Shown piece by piece: positions 33,422 to 43,198 of a stretch of 46,844 bases of DNA; the first letter of the stretch is position 1; each line of letters starts with the position of its first letter. This stretch comes from Alcaligenaceae bacterium (GTDB taxonomy: Bacteria > Pseudomonadota > Gammaproteobacteria > Burkholderiales > Burkholderiaceae_B). The stretch is from assembly GCA_029263615.1 (NCBI GenBank), contig JAJUFT010000009.1, positions 1 to 46,844 of the forward strand, given 5' to 3'. Under the pieces are notes generated by a model that saw only the letters and a list, made by a program, of their open reading frames with translations, was not told the DNA's origin and did no database searches. The position numbers and the translations under genes are program-made.

Positions 33422-34210
33422 TCATCGCCCCGCCAGACCCCTCACCAGTGCGCCCATCGTGTCGTAGCCGTCCTGGAAGAGTTGTTCCAGGAAGGGGCTG
33501 ATCTGAGGCAGCACCACAGCCAAAATCGTGAGTCCCACCGTCAGGCTGATCGGGAAACCCACCGCAAACACTGACAGCTGTTGCGCTGTCCGGTTCAAAA
33601 TCCCCAGCGACAGGTTGATGGTCAGCAGCACGATCATCACCGGCAGCGCCATCAGCAGGCCGGACACCACGATCTGCGAGCTCCACTCCAGCAAGACGCC
33701 CCAGCCGTTGACATGCAGCTCGCCCACGCCGATGGGCAGCACCTCAAATGTGCGCACCAGCCCGCCGATCATCAGCAGGTGGCCGTTCATGGCGATGAAG
33801 ACCAGCAGGGTGACCGTGTTCAGAATGCGTGCCAGCACGGCGGTATTGCTGCCGGTGGCTGGGTCGAAGAAGGACGCAAAGGAAAGGCCCATCTGCAGGC
33901 CGATGAATTCGCCCGCCGTCTGCACGGCGGCGAAGATGATGCGCATGGTTAGGCCCAGCGCCAGACCGATCAGAATCTGCTGGCCCATGGTCCACAAGGC
34001 CGCCCAGGAGGCGGTGGCCAGTGACGGCATGGGCTCCAGCGTGGGCGCGACAATCACCGTCAGCATGACCGCCAGGCCCACCTTCACGCGGGCCGGGATG
34101 GCCGATTCACTCAGCAGGGGCGCCGACCCCACCATGGCCGCAATGCGCATGAACGGCCAGATGAAGGCGTTGATCCAGGCGTAGAGCTGGTCGATGGTGA
34201 CGGAAATCAC
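33422..34210 (-). CDS. fliR: Flagellar export gate protein FliR
   Basis: A 262-residue inner-membrane protein with about six hydrophobic segments. It opens with ISVTIDQLYAWINAFIWPFMRIAAMVGSAPLLSESAIPARVKVGLAVMLT, the FliR signature, and contains GLQMGLSFASFFDPATGSNTAVLARI. It is part of the FliPQR core channel. The start is GTG at 34210, directly before the conserved N-terminus, six bases after fliQ. It is the last gene of the reverse fli operon. Confidence 0.96.
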   Translation of the reverse strand: MISVTIDQLYAWINAFIWPFMRIAAMVGSAPLLSESAIPARVKVGLAVMLTVIVAPTLEPMPSLATASWAALWTMGQQILIGLALGLTMRIIFAAVQTAGEFIGLQMGLSFASFFDPATGSNTAVLARILNTVTLLVFIAMNGHLLMIGGLVRTFEVLPIGVGELHVNGWGVLLEWSSQIVVSGLLMALPVMIVLLTINLSLGILNRTAQQLSVFAVGFPISLTVGLTILAVVLPQISPFLEQLFQDGYDTMGALVRGLAGR

Positions 34211-34216
34211 GGGGCG

Positions 34217-34486
34217 TCACTGCACCAATTGCGGAATCATGCCGATCAGCGATTGGATGTAGTCCACCATGGTGGTGATCAGCCAGGGGCCCAGAATGGC
34301 CAAGGCGGCGGCACCTGCCAGCAGCTTCGGCACGAAGGCCAGGGTCATTTCGTTGATCTGGGTCGCGGCCTGGAAAATACTGATCACCAGGCCCACCACG
34401 AGCACGGTCAGCAGCAGCGGGGCGGCCATTTTCAGCGCCACCAGCATGGCCTGGTGGATCATGGTCATGACGGTCATGGAAGTCAT
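34217..34486 (-). CDS. fliQ: Flagellar export gate protein FliQ
   Basis: An 89-residue protein with two transmembrane hairpin helices: ALKMAAPLLLTVLVVGLVISIFQAATQINEMTLAFVPK and ALAILGPWLITTMVDYIQSL. The length and the QAATQINEMTLAFVPK turn are diagnostic. AGGAGG sits 6 bases upstream of the ATG. The first codons are unusually Met/Thr-rich (MTSMTVMTMIHQAM). It forms a complex with FliP and FliR. Confidence 0.97.
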   Translation of the reverse strand: MTSMTVMTMIHQAMLVALKMAAPLLLTVLVVGLVISIFQAATQINEMTLAFVPKLLAGAAALAILGPWLITTMVDYIQSLIGMIPQLVQ

Positions 34487-34496
34487 GGAGGGCCTC

Positions 34497-35246
34497 CTAC
34501 AGGTAGAAGCTGCGCGCCAGCGAACCGAGCAGCAGGTGCCAGCCGTCGGCCAGCACGAAGAGCATCAGCTTGAAGGGCAGGGAGATGGTCACCGGTGGTA
34601 CCATCATCATCCCGAGCGACATCAGGACGCTGGCCACGACCAGATCGATGATCAGGAAGGGAATGAAGATGGTGAAGCCGATCTGAAATGCCGTCTTCAA
34701 TTCGCTGGTGACGAAGGCGGGAATCAGCACGCGCATGGGCACCTCGTCGGGCGTGGCCAGGGGCGGCAATTCCGCCATGTTGGCGAACATCAGCAGGTCG
34801 GCTTCCCGGGTCTGCTCCAGCATGAAGGTGCGCATGGGCCCCGAGCCCAGCTCCAGCGCCTGCTGGAAGTTGATGCTGCCCTGGCTCAGCGGCACATAAG
34901 CCACGTCGTAGACCTGGTCGAACACCGGCGACATGGCATAGAACGTGAGGAACAGCGCCAGGCCGATCAGCACGGAGTTGGGCGGTGAAGTATTGGTGCC
35001 CATGGCCGTGCGCAGCAGGCTCAGCACGATGATGATGCGGGTGAAACCGGTCATCATCAACAGCATGGCCGGCAGGAAGGAGAGCATGGTCAGCAGGACC
35101 AGGGTCTCCACATTGAACGACCAGGTCTGGCTGCCGTCGGCACCCGGGGTGGAAGTCAATGCCGGTAGCGTGGCCTGGGCGGCCACGGGCTCGGGCAAGG
35201 CGAGCAGCAGGGCCAGCAGCAGACCGGGAAGGAACAGACGAATCAT
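34497..35246 (-). CDS. fliP: Flagellar export gate protein FliP
   Basis: A 249-residue inner-membrane protein with a cleavable signal peptide (ending PVAAQA), normal for FliP. Family motifs include [61 protein letters not shown] and [42 protein letters not shown]. FliP forms the pentameric core of the export gate, assembled with FliO help. fliO ends eight bases upstream and fliQ starts ten bases downstream. Confidence 0.97.
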   Translation of the reverse strand: MIRLFLPGLLLALLLALPEPVAAQATLPALTSTPGADGSQTWSFNVETLVLLTMLSFLPAMLLMMTGFTRIIIVLSLLRTAMGTNTSPPNSVLIGLALFLTFYAMSPVFDQVYDVAYVPLSQGSINFQQALELGSGPMRTFMLEQTREADLLMFANMAELPPLATPDEVPMRVLIPAFVTSELKTAFQIGFTIFIPFLIIDLVVASVLMSLGMMMVPPVTISLPFKLMLFVLADGWHLLLGSLARSFYL

Positions 35247-35253
35247 GGTGAGC

Positions 35254-35598
35254 TTATTGCCGCTTGAGTGCGCGGCTCAGCGCGGATGTGAAGCCGGGAG
35301 AATCGGCAGGAGAGGCGCCCCCTTCACTGCCAGCGCCATCAGGGGAGCCGCCGGGGGGCAGGGTGTGCAGCAGGGTGACCTGTTGGGCCGTGACACCCAG
35401 CACCAGGCGGGCGTCTTCCACCTCGACAATGGTCACCCAGGCGCGGCCGCCCAGGTTCTGCGAAGCGAGGACGCGCAAGGATTGCGGGCCGGCGCCTCGT
35501 GCGAGGCCCGTGCGACGTACCGCCCATGCGCCGGCCAGTATCACCATCAGGATGAACACCAGGGCGACGATGACGCGAAGTACGTCGGCTTCGCTCAT
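35254..35598 (-). CDS. fliO: Flagellar biosynthesis protein FliO
   Basis: A 114-residue protein with one N-terminal transmembrane helix ([24 protein letters not shown]) and a short cytoplasmic domain. That domain contains [43 protein letters not shown], the FliO fold. It ends in a Gly/Ser-rich tail. It stabilises FliP during gate assembly. Position between fliN and fliP supports the call despite low conservation in this family. Confidence 0.93.
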   Translation of the reverse strand: MSEADVLRVIVALVFILMVILAGAWAVRRTGLARGAGPQSLRVLASQNLGGRAWVTIVEVEDARLVLGVTAQQVTLLHTLPPGGSPDGAGSEGGASPADSPGFTSALSRALKRQ

Positions 35599-35601
35599 GG
35601 T

Positions 35602-36180
35602 TCAGCGGCGGCTGCGCAGCCGGCTGATGCGGTCGGACGGCGTGATGATGTCCGTCACCCGGATGCCGTATTTGTCGTCCACGACCACCACTTCGCCCTG
35701 GGCGATCAGGTAGCCGTTGACGAAGATGTCCATGGGCTCGCCGGCCAGGCCGTCAAGTTCGACCACGGAACCCTGGCCCAGCTGCAGGATGTTGCGGATG
35801 GTCAGGCGGGTGCGACCGAGCTCGACGGTGAGCTGGACAGGAATGTCCATGATCATGTCGATGTCGCCATGGGCGTCGCTGTGGCTGTCGACCAGTGGCT
35901 TGAAGATGCCGGCGGCCGCAGGCTGCGCAGCGGCGTCGCCCGAAGCGGCAGGCGCTGCCGCAGGCTGGCTGGCCGCCGCAGCGGGGGCCGCGGCCGGCTG
36001 CGAGGCTTCGGCTGCGGCCTGTTCGGCCAGCGCAGCAGCCCAGTCGTCAGCCGCTTCGGCCAGGCCTTCCGCCTGGTTCGACTGATTCGTGCCCGCGGCC
36101 TGCTCGGCCATTGCCGCCGCCCAGTCGATTTCGTCGGCTAAAGCGTCGTCCTTGTTAGGGTCTTGGGTGGGATCAGTCAT
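35602..36180 (-). CDS. fliN: C-ring switch protein FliN
   Basis: A 192-residue switch component. The conserved SpoA-type domain is at the C-terminus (about 110-190: DIPVQLTVELGRTRLTIRNILQLGQGSVVELDGLAGEPMDIFVNGYLIAQGEVVVVDDKYGIRVTDIITPSDR). The first 105 residues are Ala/Gln-rich and include a repeated DWAAA(L/M)AEQAA-type segment at about 18-27 and 46-56. This makes the protein longer than the Salmonella one (137). Its start lies within fliM (8-bp overlap). Confidence 0.96.
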   Translation of the reverse strand: MTDPTQDPNKDDALADEIDWAAAMAEQAAGTNQSNQAEGLAEAADDWAAALAEQAAAEASQPAAAPAAAASQPAAAPAASGDAAAQPAAAGIFKPLVDSHSDAHGDIDMIMDIPVQLTVELGRTRLTIRNILQLGQGSVVELDGLAGEPMDIFVNGYLIAQGEVVVVDDKYGIRVTDIITPSDRISRLRSRR

Positions 36181-37186
36181 TTTCTTTACTGGCTACAGTC
36201 GAATTGGGTTGAGACAGGGTCAACATCTTTTGCACCCGCAGTGCCATCTTGCCATTGTAGGTGCCGTAATTGCCCTCGAGCACGGGCACCCCGCCCACAT
36301 GGGCGGTGACCACTTCAGGAACTTCCACGGGAAGGATGTCGTTGACTTGCAGGCGCATCAGTTCGCCTACGGTCATGTTGATCTGTGCGAACTCGGCAAT
36401 CAGCTCCACCTGCGCGGCACGCACTTCGCGCGATAGCTGCTTGGTCCAGCGCCGGTCGATTTCGTTGGCGCCGCCTTCCTGCAGCGGGCGCGTGAGCAGA
36501 TCGCGCAGCGGCTCGATCATGGAATAGGGCAGGCAGATGTTCAGGTTCCCGCCTGCCGCGCCGAGTTCAATCTGGAAGGAGGTGACCACCACGATCTCGT
36601 TGCTGCTGCTGATGCTGGCGAACTTGGTGTGCATCTCCGAGCGAATGTACTCGGTTTCAATCGGGTAGACGTTTTCCCACGCCGAGCAATAGCTTTCCAG
36701 CGTGATTTCCAGCAGCCGCCCGATGATGCGCTGTTCCGTGGTGGTGAAGTCGCGGCCTTCCACACGCGTGCTGTAGCGGCCGTGGCCGCCGAACATGCTG
36801 TCGATCACCAGGAACACCAGATTGGGGTCGAAGGTGAACAGCGAGGCACCGCGCAGGGGCTTGAGGGCCACCATGTTCAGGTTGCTGGGAACCGGGAGGT
36901 TGCGCTCGAAATCGGAGTATTTCATGATGCGCAGGTTGCCGACGGTGATGTCGGCATTGCGCCGCATGAAGCTCAGCAGTGCCCCCCGCAGGCGCCGCGC
37001 GAAACGCTCGTTGATGAGTTCGAGCGTCTGCATGCGGTGGCGCACCACTCGGTCGGGCGAGCTCAGGTCGTAGGCACGGACACCGGACTCGTCTTCCTGC
37101 TGCTTGGGCTGGGTATCGGCTTCCCCCGTGACGCCCGCAAGCAGCGCGTCGACTTCGTCTTGCGAAAGCAGGCTCTGATAGGACAT
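36173..37186 (-). CDS. fliM: C-ring switch protein FliM
   Basis: A 337-residue protein. The N-terminal CheY-binding peptide LLSQDEVDALLAGV is intact. The middle CheC-like domain has RLRGALLSFMRRNADITVGNLRIMKYSDFERNLPVPSNLNMVALKPLRG and GGHGRYSTRVEGRDFTTTEQRI. The C-terminal SpoA domain binds FliN. It transmits CheY-P binding to FliG. The stop of fliL directly abuts its ATG, and it overlaps fliN by 8 bp. Confidence 0.97.
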   Translation of the reverse strand: MSYQSLLSQDEVDALLAGVTGEADTQPKQQEDESGVRAYDLSSPDRVVRHRMQTLELINERFARRLRGALLSFMRRNADITVGNLRIMKYSDFERNLPVPSNLNMVALKPLRGASLFTFDPNLVFLVIDSMFGGHGRYSTRVEGRDFTTTEQRIIGRLLEITLESYCSAWENVYPIETEYIRSEMHTKFASISSSNEIVVVTSFQIELGAAGGNLNICLPYSMIEPLRDLLTRPLQEGGANEIDRRWTKQLSREVRAAQVELIAEFAQINMTVGELMRLQVNDILPVEVPEVVTAHVGGVPVLEGNYGTYNGKMALRVQKMLTLSQPNSTVASKEND

Positions 37187-37717
37187 TTACTGCACCACGA
37201 ACGCAGTGAAGAGAACGGCAGAAATTTCCGGCCCGCGCGGCTGCGGCAGGTAGGGACGCTGCAGAAGGTCGGTGAGATCCTGCACCAGGCGTTCACGCCC
37301 TTCGGGCGTCTGGATATAGGTGGGGTTCTGCACCGACAGCAGGCGCAGCACACGGTCGCGCACTTCAGGCATGTATTCGGTGATGGTCTGGCGCGAGGCT
37401 TCGTCGACCAGACGCAGCGTGATGGCCAGATACAGTATGCGCGTCGTACGTTCGTCGCGCAAGGTGACGGTGAAGGGCTCGAGCGGCGCGAAGACGGGTG
37501 CGGGCAACGGAACGGCCGGGCGCGGGGCTTCGACGTACTCGGCATTGGCGTTGCCCAGGCCCGTGAGCACGCCGGACTTCTGCAGGAAGTACCAGGTGGC
37601 GGCCACGCTCGCACCAATGATCATGACCACGAGCAGCAGCCCGAGGATGAGTTTGCCAAACCCTTTGGATTTGGAGCCAGAGGTGGAGCCGGGGCTTCGT
37701 TTCGTTGCGGTTGCCAT
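37187..37717 (-). CDS. fliL: Stator-associated basal-body protein FliL
   Basis: A 176-residue single-pass protein: cytoplasmic N-terminus rich in Ser/Lys/Gly, transmembrane helix at about 20-43 (LILGLLLVVMIIGASVAATWYFLQ), then a periplasmic stomatin-like domain (APLEPFTVTLRDERTTRILYLAITLRLVDEASRQTITEYMPEVRDRVLRLLS). I chose the ATG at 37717. A TTG two codons upstream (37723) is less likely. The 133 bp between it and fliK could carry a promoter for fliLMNOPQR, but no convincing box was found. Confidence 0.94.
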   Translation of the reverse strand: MATATKRSPGSTSGSKSKGFGKLILGLLLVVMIIGASVAATWYFLQKSGVLTGLGNANAEYVEAPRPAVPLPAPVFAPLEPFTVTLRDERTTRILYLAITLRLVDEASRQTITEYMPEVRDRVLRLLSVQNPTYIQTPEGRERLVQDLTDLLQRPYLPQPRGPEISAVLFTAFVVQ

Positions 37718-37850
37718 CGTCAAATGATGCTGGGTAGAGCAAAAGTAATCAGATTTATCACGAATATGCCATTGTGCATGATCTCGGGGCCCTGGTGGGC
37801 GGGAACAGGCTCAGGATTCGTGGATACCTCTGTGGTTTGTCACTGTGGGG

Positions 37851-39491
37851 TCACGCGAACGTGTCCACCAGCGAATTGGGGTCGGTGGGCCGACCTGGGC
37901 GCATGTCGGCGGCGTCGCTCACCCCAGCTGTGGCGAACTCATTGCCGCTTTCGCGTGCGCCCGAACGGCCGCCTTGTGCAGCGCCTTCACCCGGCTGCCC
38001 GGAGGTGTGCTGGTCGTTCACATTGGCCTCGCCCAGCGAAATGCCGGCCTGTGCGAGCATCTGCTGCAATTGCGGCAGGGCATTTTCGACGGTCTGGCGC
38101 ACGAGGGCGTGCGGCGAACTGAAGACGGCATGGGCGACATTGTCGCTCAGGTTGATCGTGATGCGCAGCGGGCCGAGTTCGGGCGGGTCGAGCCGCAGCT
38201 CGGCGACCTGGCCGATGCCTTTGGCCGCCTGACTGATGCTGATGAACTGGCGACCGAGTTCGGCCGACCACTGCGGGCTGTTCAGCGGAGCGTTGATGCT
38301 GCCCAGGGTGGGCGCGGCCACGGTGGCAGCGGCCAGGCCATTGAGCGGCATCATGCCGGGAATGGGCGTGCCCGCGGGCTGTGCAAAGGGGTTCTCGGCC
38401 AGCACGGCCACGGGGGGCAGGCTGGTGCCCGAGGTGGCGCGGGCGGCGGCCACCATGGCGTTGAATGCGTCCAGTTGCAGCGCATGCGTGGTGGCAGCGC
38501 CTGCAGGGTCAGTGGAAACCGGCAGGGCCGGCGCGGTGGCGGAGTTCGCATTCACGGCGGCCTGAAGGGTGCCGGCAGCGGGCGTGGCGCCGCTGAGGAA
38601 ACGCGCCGACTCGGCATTGAACGTGAAGGCCTGGGCGGCTTGTGTGCCGGCGACGGCAGGCTGCGTTTGTTCGGCGGCCAGGTTTACCAGACCGGCATGG
38701 GCGGCATCGCCTGCCACGCGGGCTTCGAGCCCGGGCAGGGTGGGCGCGCGCTGTGCCAGGGGGAGGTCGGCCTCGGCAGGATCGCCCAGGCTTGCCAGCA
38801 CGGCGGCTTGGGCACCCTGCGCCGTAGCGGCGCCTTCTGCGGCCAGCCCTTGCACGGGCAGCACGACGTCAGCCGTGGGGCTGGCTTCCCCTGCCAGGGC
38901 GGCGACCGCAAAGCCGGGCAGACCGGATTCGGCGGCATGTTGTGCCAGCCAGTGCGCATCGTGCGCCAGCCCCGCTCCGGCTGTGACGGCGTCTGCAGTA
39001 CCCGACGTGCCGGCGTCAGCATCGGTTTGGGCGACCGCTGCCGTATCGGCGGGCGTTGCGGTGGCGGAACTGCCTTCCGCTGCAGCACTTTGCGGTTGAC
39101 CCGATTGACCGGCAGCTGCGGTGCCGGATGCAGAGGACGCATCCGCGGCGCGGCCAGACCCGGACCGACCGGTTTCATTCGTGCGGGCCGTGTTCGCCCC
39201 GCGGTTGGCGTCGTTCGCGGCGTTGTTGCCCGACGCATCCGGGGCATTGGAGGCCGACGGCTGCGACGCGGAGCGCCCGGAGGCCGATTCCGAGCGCGGA
39301 CGAGAGGGGGTTTCCCGGGAGACAGGCCCTTGCGAGGCGCGTTGCGCCGCAGGCGGGGTCAGGTCACTGCGCTTTTCACCCAGCAGCAGCGAAAAATCCA
39401 GGCCATTGGCCGTACCCGCCTTCCCGTTGCGAGAAGCATCGATGGCGCCCAAAGCGCTGGAAAGCGGGCTGATGAGATTGGGTGTATTCAT
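37851..39491 (-). CDS. fliK: Hook-length control protein FliK
   Basis: A 546-residue export substrate. The long N-terminal part is Ala/Gly/Ser-rich and low in complexity, as in other FliK proteins. The C-terminal Flg_hook domain (about 385-480) contains SPQWSAELGRQFISISQAAKGIGQVAELRLDPPELGPLRITINLSDNVAHAVFSSPHALVRQTVENALPQLQQMLAQAGISLGEANVND, which is diagnostic. It measures hook length and triggers the FlhB switch. It is longer than the Salmonella protein (405). A second FliK-like gene starts beyond the right end (46029-46844). Confidence 0.94.
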   Translation of the reverse strand: MNTPNLISPLSSALGAIDASRNGKAGTANGLDFSLLLGEKRSDLTPPAAQRASQGPVSRETPSRPRSESASGRSASQPSASNAPDASGNNAANDANRGANTARTNETGRSGSGRAADASSASGTAAAGQSGQPQSAAAEGSSATATPADTAAVAQTDADAGTSGTADAVTAGAGLAHDAHWLAQHAAESGLPGFAVAALAGEASPTADVVLPVQGLAAEGAATAQGAQAAVLASLGDPAEADLPLAQRAPTLPGLEARVAGDAAHAGLVNLAAEQTQPAVAGTQAAQAFTFNAESARFLSGATPAAGTLQAAVNANSATAPALPVSTDPAGAATTHALQLDAFNAMVAAARATSGTSLPPVAVLAENPFAQPAGTPIPGMMPLNGLAAATVAAPTLGSINAPLNSPQWSAELGRQFISISQAAKGIGQVAELRLDPPELGPLRITINLSDNVAHAVFSSPHALVRQTVENALPQLQQMLAQAGISLGEANVNDQHTSGQPGEGAAQGGRSGARESGNEFATAGVSDAADMRPGRPTDPNSLVDTFA

Positions 39492-39501
39492 TCAGGGCCT
39501 G

Positions 39502-39951
39502 TCAGGGTTGACGATGGATACGACGGTACAGGTTGGCAGCGATTTCGTCGCTGGCTCGCTGCTCGCGCTTGGCCTCACGCAGGGCCTGCTGCTGCTTTTG
39601 GCGGCTTTGCAGGGCCTCGAAGGCACCGAGCCGCTGCCTTTCCGCCTGCCATTGCTGGCGACCGGCGACCAGACGGGACTCAGATTGCGCGACGATAGTA
39701 TTTTGCTGGGAAATCGCCTCGTCCAATGTGTTGAGGAAACGGTGAAAATTCAGGTAGTTTGAGGCGGTCAGGCCATTCTGCCCGCTTTCCTGCAGACGTT
39801 GGGCGTAATCCAGGCGGTAGGCGTGCAGGGTTTCCAGCTGTTCCTGGGCGCGGGTGCGTGCCCTGGCGGCCTGCTGCACGCGCTTGGCGGCCTCGTCCAC
39901 GGCTTCGTGGGTGACGTTGATGAGCAAATCCAGTGAGGGGGCTTTGGACAT
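39502..39951 (-). CDS. fliJ: Flagellar export chaperone FliJ
   Basis: A 149-residue protein predicted to be a two-helix coiled coil, with heptads through AAKRVQQAARARTRAQEQLETLHAYRLDYAQRLQE and QSRQKQQQALREAKREQRASDEIA. FliJ sits in the centre of the FliI ring and helps couple ATP use to export. I chose the ATG at 39951, with GAGG 9 bases upstream. The upstream extension begins at a TTG overlapping the fliI stop. The gap to fliI is 11 bp. Confidence 0.93.
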   Translation of the reverse strand: MSKAPSLDLLINVTHEAVDEAAKRVQQAARARTRAQEQLETLHAYRLDYAQRLQESGQNGLTASNYLNFHRFLNTLDEAISQQNTIVAQSESRLVAGRQQWQAERQRLGAFEALQSRQKQQQALREAKREQRASDEIAANLYRRIHRQP

Positions 39952-39962
39952 GTCGTATGACC

Positions 39963-41450
39963 TCAACGGAAGGCGTCATGCTGGCCTTGGCCGGCATGCT
40001 GAAAACGGTCGCGCTTGAACAGGGTTTCCAGGTGGGCCACCGCCTGTTCGTAGCTGACGCGCTCGTCCATGCCCTGACACAGAAAGGCTTCCAGCTGCGG
40101 GTAACGGGCGATAGCCTCGTCGATCTGCGGGTCGTTGCCGGCGGTGTACGCGCCAATGGCGATCAGGTCGCGATTGCGCTGATAGGTGGACACCGTCTGC
40201 TTGAAGCGGTGCACCAGGGAAATGTGTTCGCGCGACACGATCGACGCCATCACCCGCGAGATCGAGGCTTCGATGTCGATGGCCGGGTAGTGACCGGTTT
40301 CCGCCAGGGAACGCGACAGCACGATGTGGCCGTCGAGAATGGCGCGCGCCGAATCGGCGATGGGGTCCTGTTGGTCGTCGCCTTCCGTCAGCACCGTGTA
40401 GAAGGCGGTGATGGAACCGGCCGGGCGGTCGCCCACGGCCGCACCATTGCCGGCACGCTCCACCAGCGCGGGCAGCTTGGCGAATACGGAAGGCGGGTAG
40501 CCCTTGGTGGCAGGGGGTTCGCCAATCGCCAGGGCAATCTCGCGCTGCGCCATGGCATAGCGGGTGAGCGAATCCATGATCAGCAGCACATGCTTGCCTT
40601 GTTCCCGGAAGTGCTCGGCCAGCCGGGTGGCATAGACGGACGCCTGCAGACGCAACAGCGGCGAGACATCCGCCGGGGCCGCCACGACCACCGCCCGGCG
40701 CAGGCCTTCCGGCCCCAGGTTGTGCTCGATGAATTCCTTCACTTCACGGCCGCGCTCGCCGATGAGCCCCACCACGATCACATCGGCCGAGGTATAGCGC
40801 GCCATCATGCCCAGCAGCACGGATTTCCCCACCCCGGAGCCGGCGAACAGGCCCATGCGCTGGCCCCGGCCGACCGTCAGCAGGGCATTGATGGCCCGCA
40901 CTCCGGTGTCCAGCACCGTGTCGATGGGCGCGCGCGCCAGCGGGTTGATGTGGGTGGCGGCCAGCGAGACGGGCTGCACGTTCTCGAACAGCCCCAGGTC
41001 GTCCAGGGGCTGGCCGGCGCCATCCAGCACGCGGCCCAGCAGGCCGTCACCGACGGGCAAATGTTGGGAAAGCACCGGGGGCGGGCCCACGTGGTCGATG
41101 CGCTGGCGCGGCAGTTTCAGCTTGCTCTGCACGGAGGGTTCGATCGGCACCACCCGGGCACCAGGCGGCAGGCCGGTGATTTCGGCCTGCGGCATCAAGT
41201 ACAGGGTGTTCCCGTGGAAACCCACCACTTCGGCATTGGCCCAATGGCGGCCGCCCGGTGACAGTTCAATCTTGCAGGCGGCGCCCACGGCCAGGCGCAG
41301 GCCGGTGGCTTCCAGCACCAGGCCGGTGGCCCGTGTGACACGGCCGCTGACATTCCAGGATTCGATGGCGCTGACGCGGCGCTCGGCCGCTTCCAGAAGG
41401 GCGTTCCAACGTTCCCCGGCCGTTTTGAGCACTTGCGGTCGATCCGGCAT
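39963..41450 (-). CDS. fliI: Flagellum-specific ATPase FliI
   Basis: A 495-residue ATPase of the F1-beta type. Walker A is AGSGVGKS at about 203-210. Later motifs include [21 protein letters not shown], the Walker B region [47 protein letters not shown], and [20 protein letters not shown]. The N-terminal beta-barrel (about 30-105) precedes. The frame is open further upstream to 41546 but overlaps fliH. The ATG at 41450 gives a normal N-terminus and lies 10 bp after the fliH stop. Confidence 0.97.
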   Translation of the reverse strand: MPDRPQVLKTAGERWNALLEAAERRVSAIESWNVSGRVTRATGLVLEATGLRLAVGAACKIELSPGGRHWANAEVVGFHGNTLYLMPQAEITGLPPGARVVPIEPSVQSKLKLPRQRIDHVGPPPVLSQHLPVGDGLLGRVLDGAGQPLDDLGLFENVQPVSLAATHINPLARAPIDTVLDTGVRAINALLTVGRGQRMGLFAGSGVGKSVLLGMMARYTSADVIVVGLIGERGREVKEFIEHNLGPEGLRRAVVVAAPADVSPLLRLQASVYATRLAEHFREQGKHVLLIMDSLTRYAMAQREIALAIGEPPATKGYPPSVFAKLPALVERAGNGAAVGDRPAGSITAFYTVLTEGDDQQDPIADSARAILDGHIVLSRSLAETGHYPAIDIEASISRVMASIVSREHISLVHRFKQTVSTYQRNRDLIAIGAYTAGNDPQIDEAIARYPQLEAFLCQGMDERVSYEQAVAHLETLFKRDRFQHAGQGQHDAFR

Positions 41451-41460
41451 GGCACGGCCC

Positions 41461-42195
41461 TCAGCCCTGAACGCCAAGCGTGCCCACCACGCGCTGCCAG
41501 CGGGTCTGCAGGGTGGCGTCGATGTTGCCCAGCGCGGTTTCCGCAATGCAGCCGCCGCGGTCGATGCTCATGTCGGCCTGCAGACGCCAGTGCGCCACAG
41601 TGCCGTCCTTTTGCAGGAATTGCTGGACCATCTCGACGTCTGCCGGGTTGAGCCGCAGCTTCAAAATGCCTTGCTGGGTGCCGTCCACCTGCAGCACATC
41701 GCGGATCACATCCAGAATGCGCTCGGGCTCGGTCTTCACCGCATGGCGGATCACCTGGCGCGCAATGCTCACGGCCAGATTCACCAGGGCCTCGCCGGTT
41801 TCCTCTTCCAGCGTGCCCACGGCCCGGGCACAGGCCTCGGCCAGTTCATGAATTTTCTGCGCTTCCTGGCGAGCGGTTTCCAGCCCTTCGGCGTGGCCGT
41901 CCGTCAGGCCCGCTGCGTGGCCCGCCTGGTATCCGGCTTCACGGCCTTCCGTGAAGCCGGCCTCGTAGCCCTGGGTGTGGCCGTCGGCATAGCCTTCCGC
42001 ATGGCCGCGGGCGCGCGCCGCTTCGCGCAGGCGTTCGATTTCGGCCAGCACTTCGGCCGGGTCGGGCAGGGCAGGGGCGGCTTCTGCAGGGGTGTCGGCC
42101 GCCGCCGGCGCCTCGGCCGGCGTGTCGAAGGATTCCAGTTCCAGGCGGCGCCAACGGCCGCCGGAGTCGTAGAGCGAATCCCGATGATCAGACAT
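41461..42195 (-). CDS. fliH: FliI regulator and stalk protein FliH
   Basis: A 244-residue protein. The middle carries the FliH GxxxG-like glycine-spaced repeat helix ([43 protein letters not shown], in which Gly/Ala recurs about every four residues), then a long helix. A V/F-ATPase E-subunit-like C-terminal domain follows ([33 protein letters not shown]). It links FliI to the C-ring via FliN. I chose the ATG at 42195, overlapping fliG by 8 bp. A GTG at 42210 would add five residues. Confidence 0.95.
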   Translation of the reverse strand: MSDHRDSLYDSGGRWRRLELESFDTPAEAPAAADTPAEAAPALPDPAEVLAEIERLREAARARGHAEGYADGHTQGYEAGFTEGREAGYQAGHAAGLTDGHAEGLETARQEAQKIHELAEACARAVGTLEEETGEALVNLAVSIARQVIRHAVKTEPERILDVIRDVLQVDGTQQGILKLRLNPADVEMVQQFLQKDGTVAHWRLQADMSIDRGGCIAETALGNIDATLQTRWQRVVGTLGVQG

Positions 42196-43198
42196 ATTCG
42201 TCGTTGCCACCGCGTGTCAGGGTCAGCTGGCCAGCCTCGGCCAGGCGGCGCGCCGTACCCAGGATGTTCTTCTGCTCTTCCTCGACGCGCGACATGCGGA
42301 TGGGGCCCTGGGCTTCCAGGTCTTCGCGCAGCATGTCGGCCGCACGATTGGACATGTTGCGGAAGAATTTCTCGCGCAGTTCCTCGGGCGCGCCCTTGAG
42401 CGCGATGGTGAGCTGCGAGGTGTCGATTTCCTTGAGAATGAGCTGGATGGCCGTGTCCTCGACATCCACCAGGTTCTCGAAGACGAACATTTCGTCGACG
42501 ATGCGCTGCGCCAGGTCGCCATCGAGCTCGCGCAGGCTGGCCACCACGGATTCTTCCTCGGCCGAGGACATGTAGTTGAGGATTTCCGCGGCCGCGCGCA
42601 CGCCGCCCATCTTGCTGCGCTTGGCCCCCTGGCCGGAGAGCAGGTTGTTGAGCACGTCGGTGAGCTCCTGCAGCGCCTGGGGCTGCACCCCGCCGAAGGT
42701 GGCAATGCGCAGCATGACATCGTTGCGCAGGCGTTCTGGCAGCAGGGCCAGCACGTCGGAAGCGCGGTCGCGCTCCAGGTGCACCAGAATGGTGGCGATG
42801 ATCTGGGGGTGTTCGTCCATGATCAGTTCGGCCACGTTCTGAGCATCCAGCCAGTTCAGGGCGTCGATGCCGCTGGCGCCGTCGCTGCCTTCCAGAATGT
42901 CTTCGATCAGGCCGGCCGCGCGGTCGGTGCCCAGCGCCTTGGTGAGAACGGAACGGATGTAGTCGTCGGAGCCCAGGGTGATGGCCATGAACTGGTCGGC
43001 CTCCTGGCGGAACTCTTCCAGCACCTGGTCAACGTCGCCACGAGTGACCTGCTTGAGGTTGGCCATGGCCGTGCCGATCTGCTGGACTTCGCGGGCAGTG
43101 AGGTATTTGAACACCTCGGCCGCGGCGTCTTCACCTAGCGACATGATGAGGATGGCGCAGCGGTTGAGCGCCTCGGTCTGTGCGGGATTAGTTGACAT
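42188..43198 (-). CDS. fliG: C-ring switch protein FliG
   Basis: A 336-residue rotor protein. N-terminal domain binds FliF (NRCAILIMSLGEDAAAEVFKYLTAREVQQIGTAM). The middle has the EHPQ motif (IMDEHPQIIATILVHLERDRASDVLALLPE), the docking surface for FliM. The C-terminal domain has the torque helix with charged residues (KNMSNRAADMLREDLEAQGPIRMSRVEEEQKNIL-type segment, about 285-320). The upstream extension overlaps fliF. The ATG at 43198 gives the normal start, overlapping the fliF end by 11 bp. Confidence 0.97.
   Translation of the reverse strand: MSTNPAQTEALNRCAILIMSLGEDAAAEVFKYLTAREVQQIGTAMANLKQVTRGDVDQVLEEFRQEADQFMAITLGSDDYIRSVLTKALGTDRAAGLIEDILEGSDGASGIDALNWLDAQNVAELIMDEHPQIIATILVHLERDRASDVLALLPERLRNDVMLRIATFGGVQPQALQELTDVLNNLLSGQGAKRSKMGGVRAAAEILNYMSSAEEESVVASLRELDGDLAQRIVDEMFVFENLVDVEDTAIQLILKEIDTSQLTIALKGAPEELREKFFRNMSNRAADMLREDLEAQGPIRMSRVEEEQKNILGTARRLAEAGQLTLTRGGNDEYV

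Noticed and set aside
37845-39698. Forward open frame of about 617 codons over fliK
   Set aside because: The reverse strand encodes a clear FliK C-terminal domain. The forward translation is Gly/Arg-rich low complexity, typical of an antisense shadow.
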